A stretch of DNA of 5,330 nucleotides from positions 1-5,330 of the forward strand of contig CBRAFO010000190.1 in assembly GCA_967755175.1 (NCBI GenBank), given 5' to 3'. The stretch's first letter is position 1, and every line of letters starts with the position of its first letter. Below are positions 5,277-5,330 of this stretch, in pieces. Under the pieces are notes generated by a model. That model was not told where the DNA came from, searched no databases, and was given only the letters and a program-made list of their open reading frames with translations. The position numbers were made by a program, and so were the translations under genes. The stretch is from Rariglobus sp967755175. Lineage in GTDB: Bacteria > Verrucomicrobiota > Verrucomicrobiia > Opitutales > Opitutaceae.

Positions 5277-5330
5277 GGTCATTGGTCATTGGTCATTGGT
5301 CATTGGTCATTGGTCATTGGTCATTGGTCA
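5277..5330. repeat. Perfect heptanucleotide tandem repeat (GGTCATT)n, continues past the window
   Basis: The last 54 bases are 7.7 uninterrupted copies of GGTCATT (equivalently TTGGTCA), with no mismatch. The array begins 27 bases after the tRNA terminator T-run and its right end is not in view. The plus strand is open in all three frames; the minus strand has TGA in every frame, so a minus-strand coding role is excluded. Heptamer arrays of this kind are known as STRR elements in cyanobacteria, and I recall TTGGTCA as one of the reported units; that memory is unverified, and the rest of the window does not look cyanobacterial. Length variation between strains is likely. Confidence 0.97.

Overview
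The window is about 60% G+C and gene-dense, with weak or absent Shine-Dalgarno sequences in front of most genes. It looks like chromosomal DNA of a GC-rich Gram-negative-type bacterium. My best guess is Verrucomicrobiota, Opitutaceae-like. This rests on the Lys/Ala-rich helix-turn-helix protein at 494-943, a type I associate from memory with that group, and on the weak ribosome binding sites. No marker gene here proves it. Nothing marks the window as phage, plasmid or insertion sequence.

Layout. The left part (1-943) is read on the minus strand. It holds the N-terminal part of a fold-type IV PLP aminotransferase that runs off the window at position 1. A strong intrinsic terminator (427-464) separates it from a small basic, histone-H1-like protein with a C-terminal helix-turn-helix (494-943). 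A 572-base divergent intergenic region (944-1515) follows; it looks non-coding and carries several short inverted repeats. From 1516 to 4893 three genes run on the plus strand: an XRE-like HTH fused to a metallo-beta-lactamase hydrolase, a beta-hydroxyacid dehydrogenase of the 3-hydroxyisobutyrate dehydrogenase family, and a membrane-bound PAS histidine kinase without a partner response regulator in view. Gaps of 65 and 88 bases without a convincing terminator make co-transcription possible but not certain.

The right end (4891-5330) is RNA and repeat territory. A palindromic hairpin covers the kinase stop codon. Next comes a roughly 190-base segment closed by a 17-bp long-range helix that ends in a T-run, a good candidate for an unannotated structured RNA whose size and shape recall 6S RNA. 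After it lie a complete tRNA-Cys(GCA) with encoded CCA, an intrinsic terminator, and a perfect 7-base tandem repeat that continues beyond the window.

How the genes work together is not obvious. The hydrolase and dehydrogenase are both small-molecule enzymes that could act on hydroxyacid- or thioester-type metabolites, and the HTH on the hydrolase hints at a sensor-regulator role. This is inference from domain content. The most interesting items are the candidate structured RNA, the HTH-hydrolase fusion, the heptamer repeat, and the altered substrate motif in the dehydrogenase.
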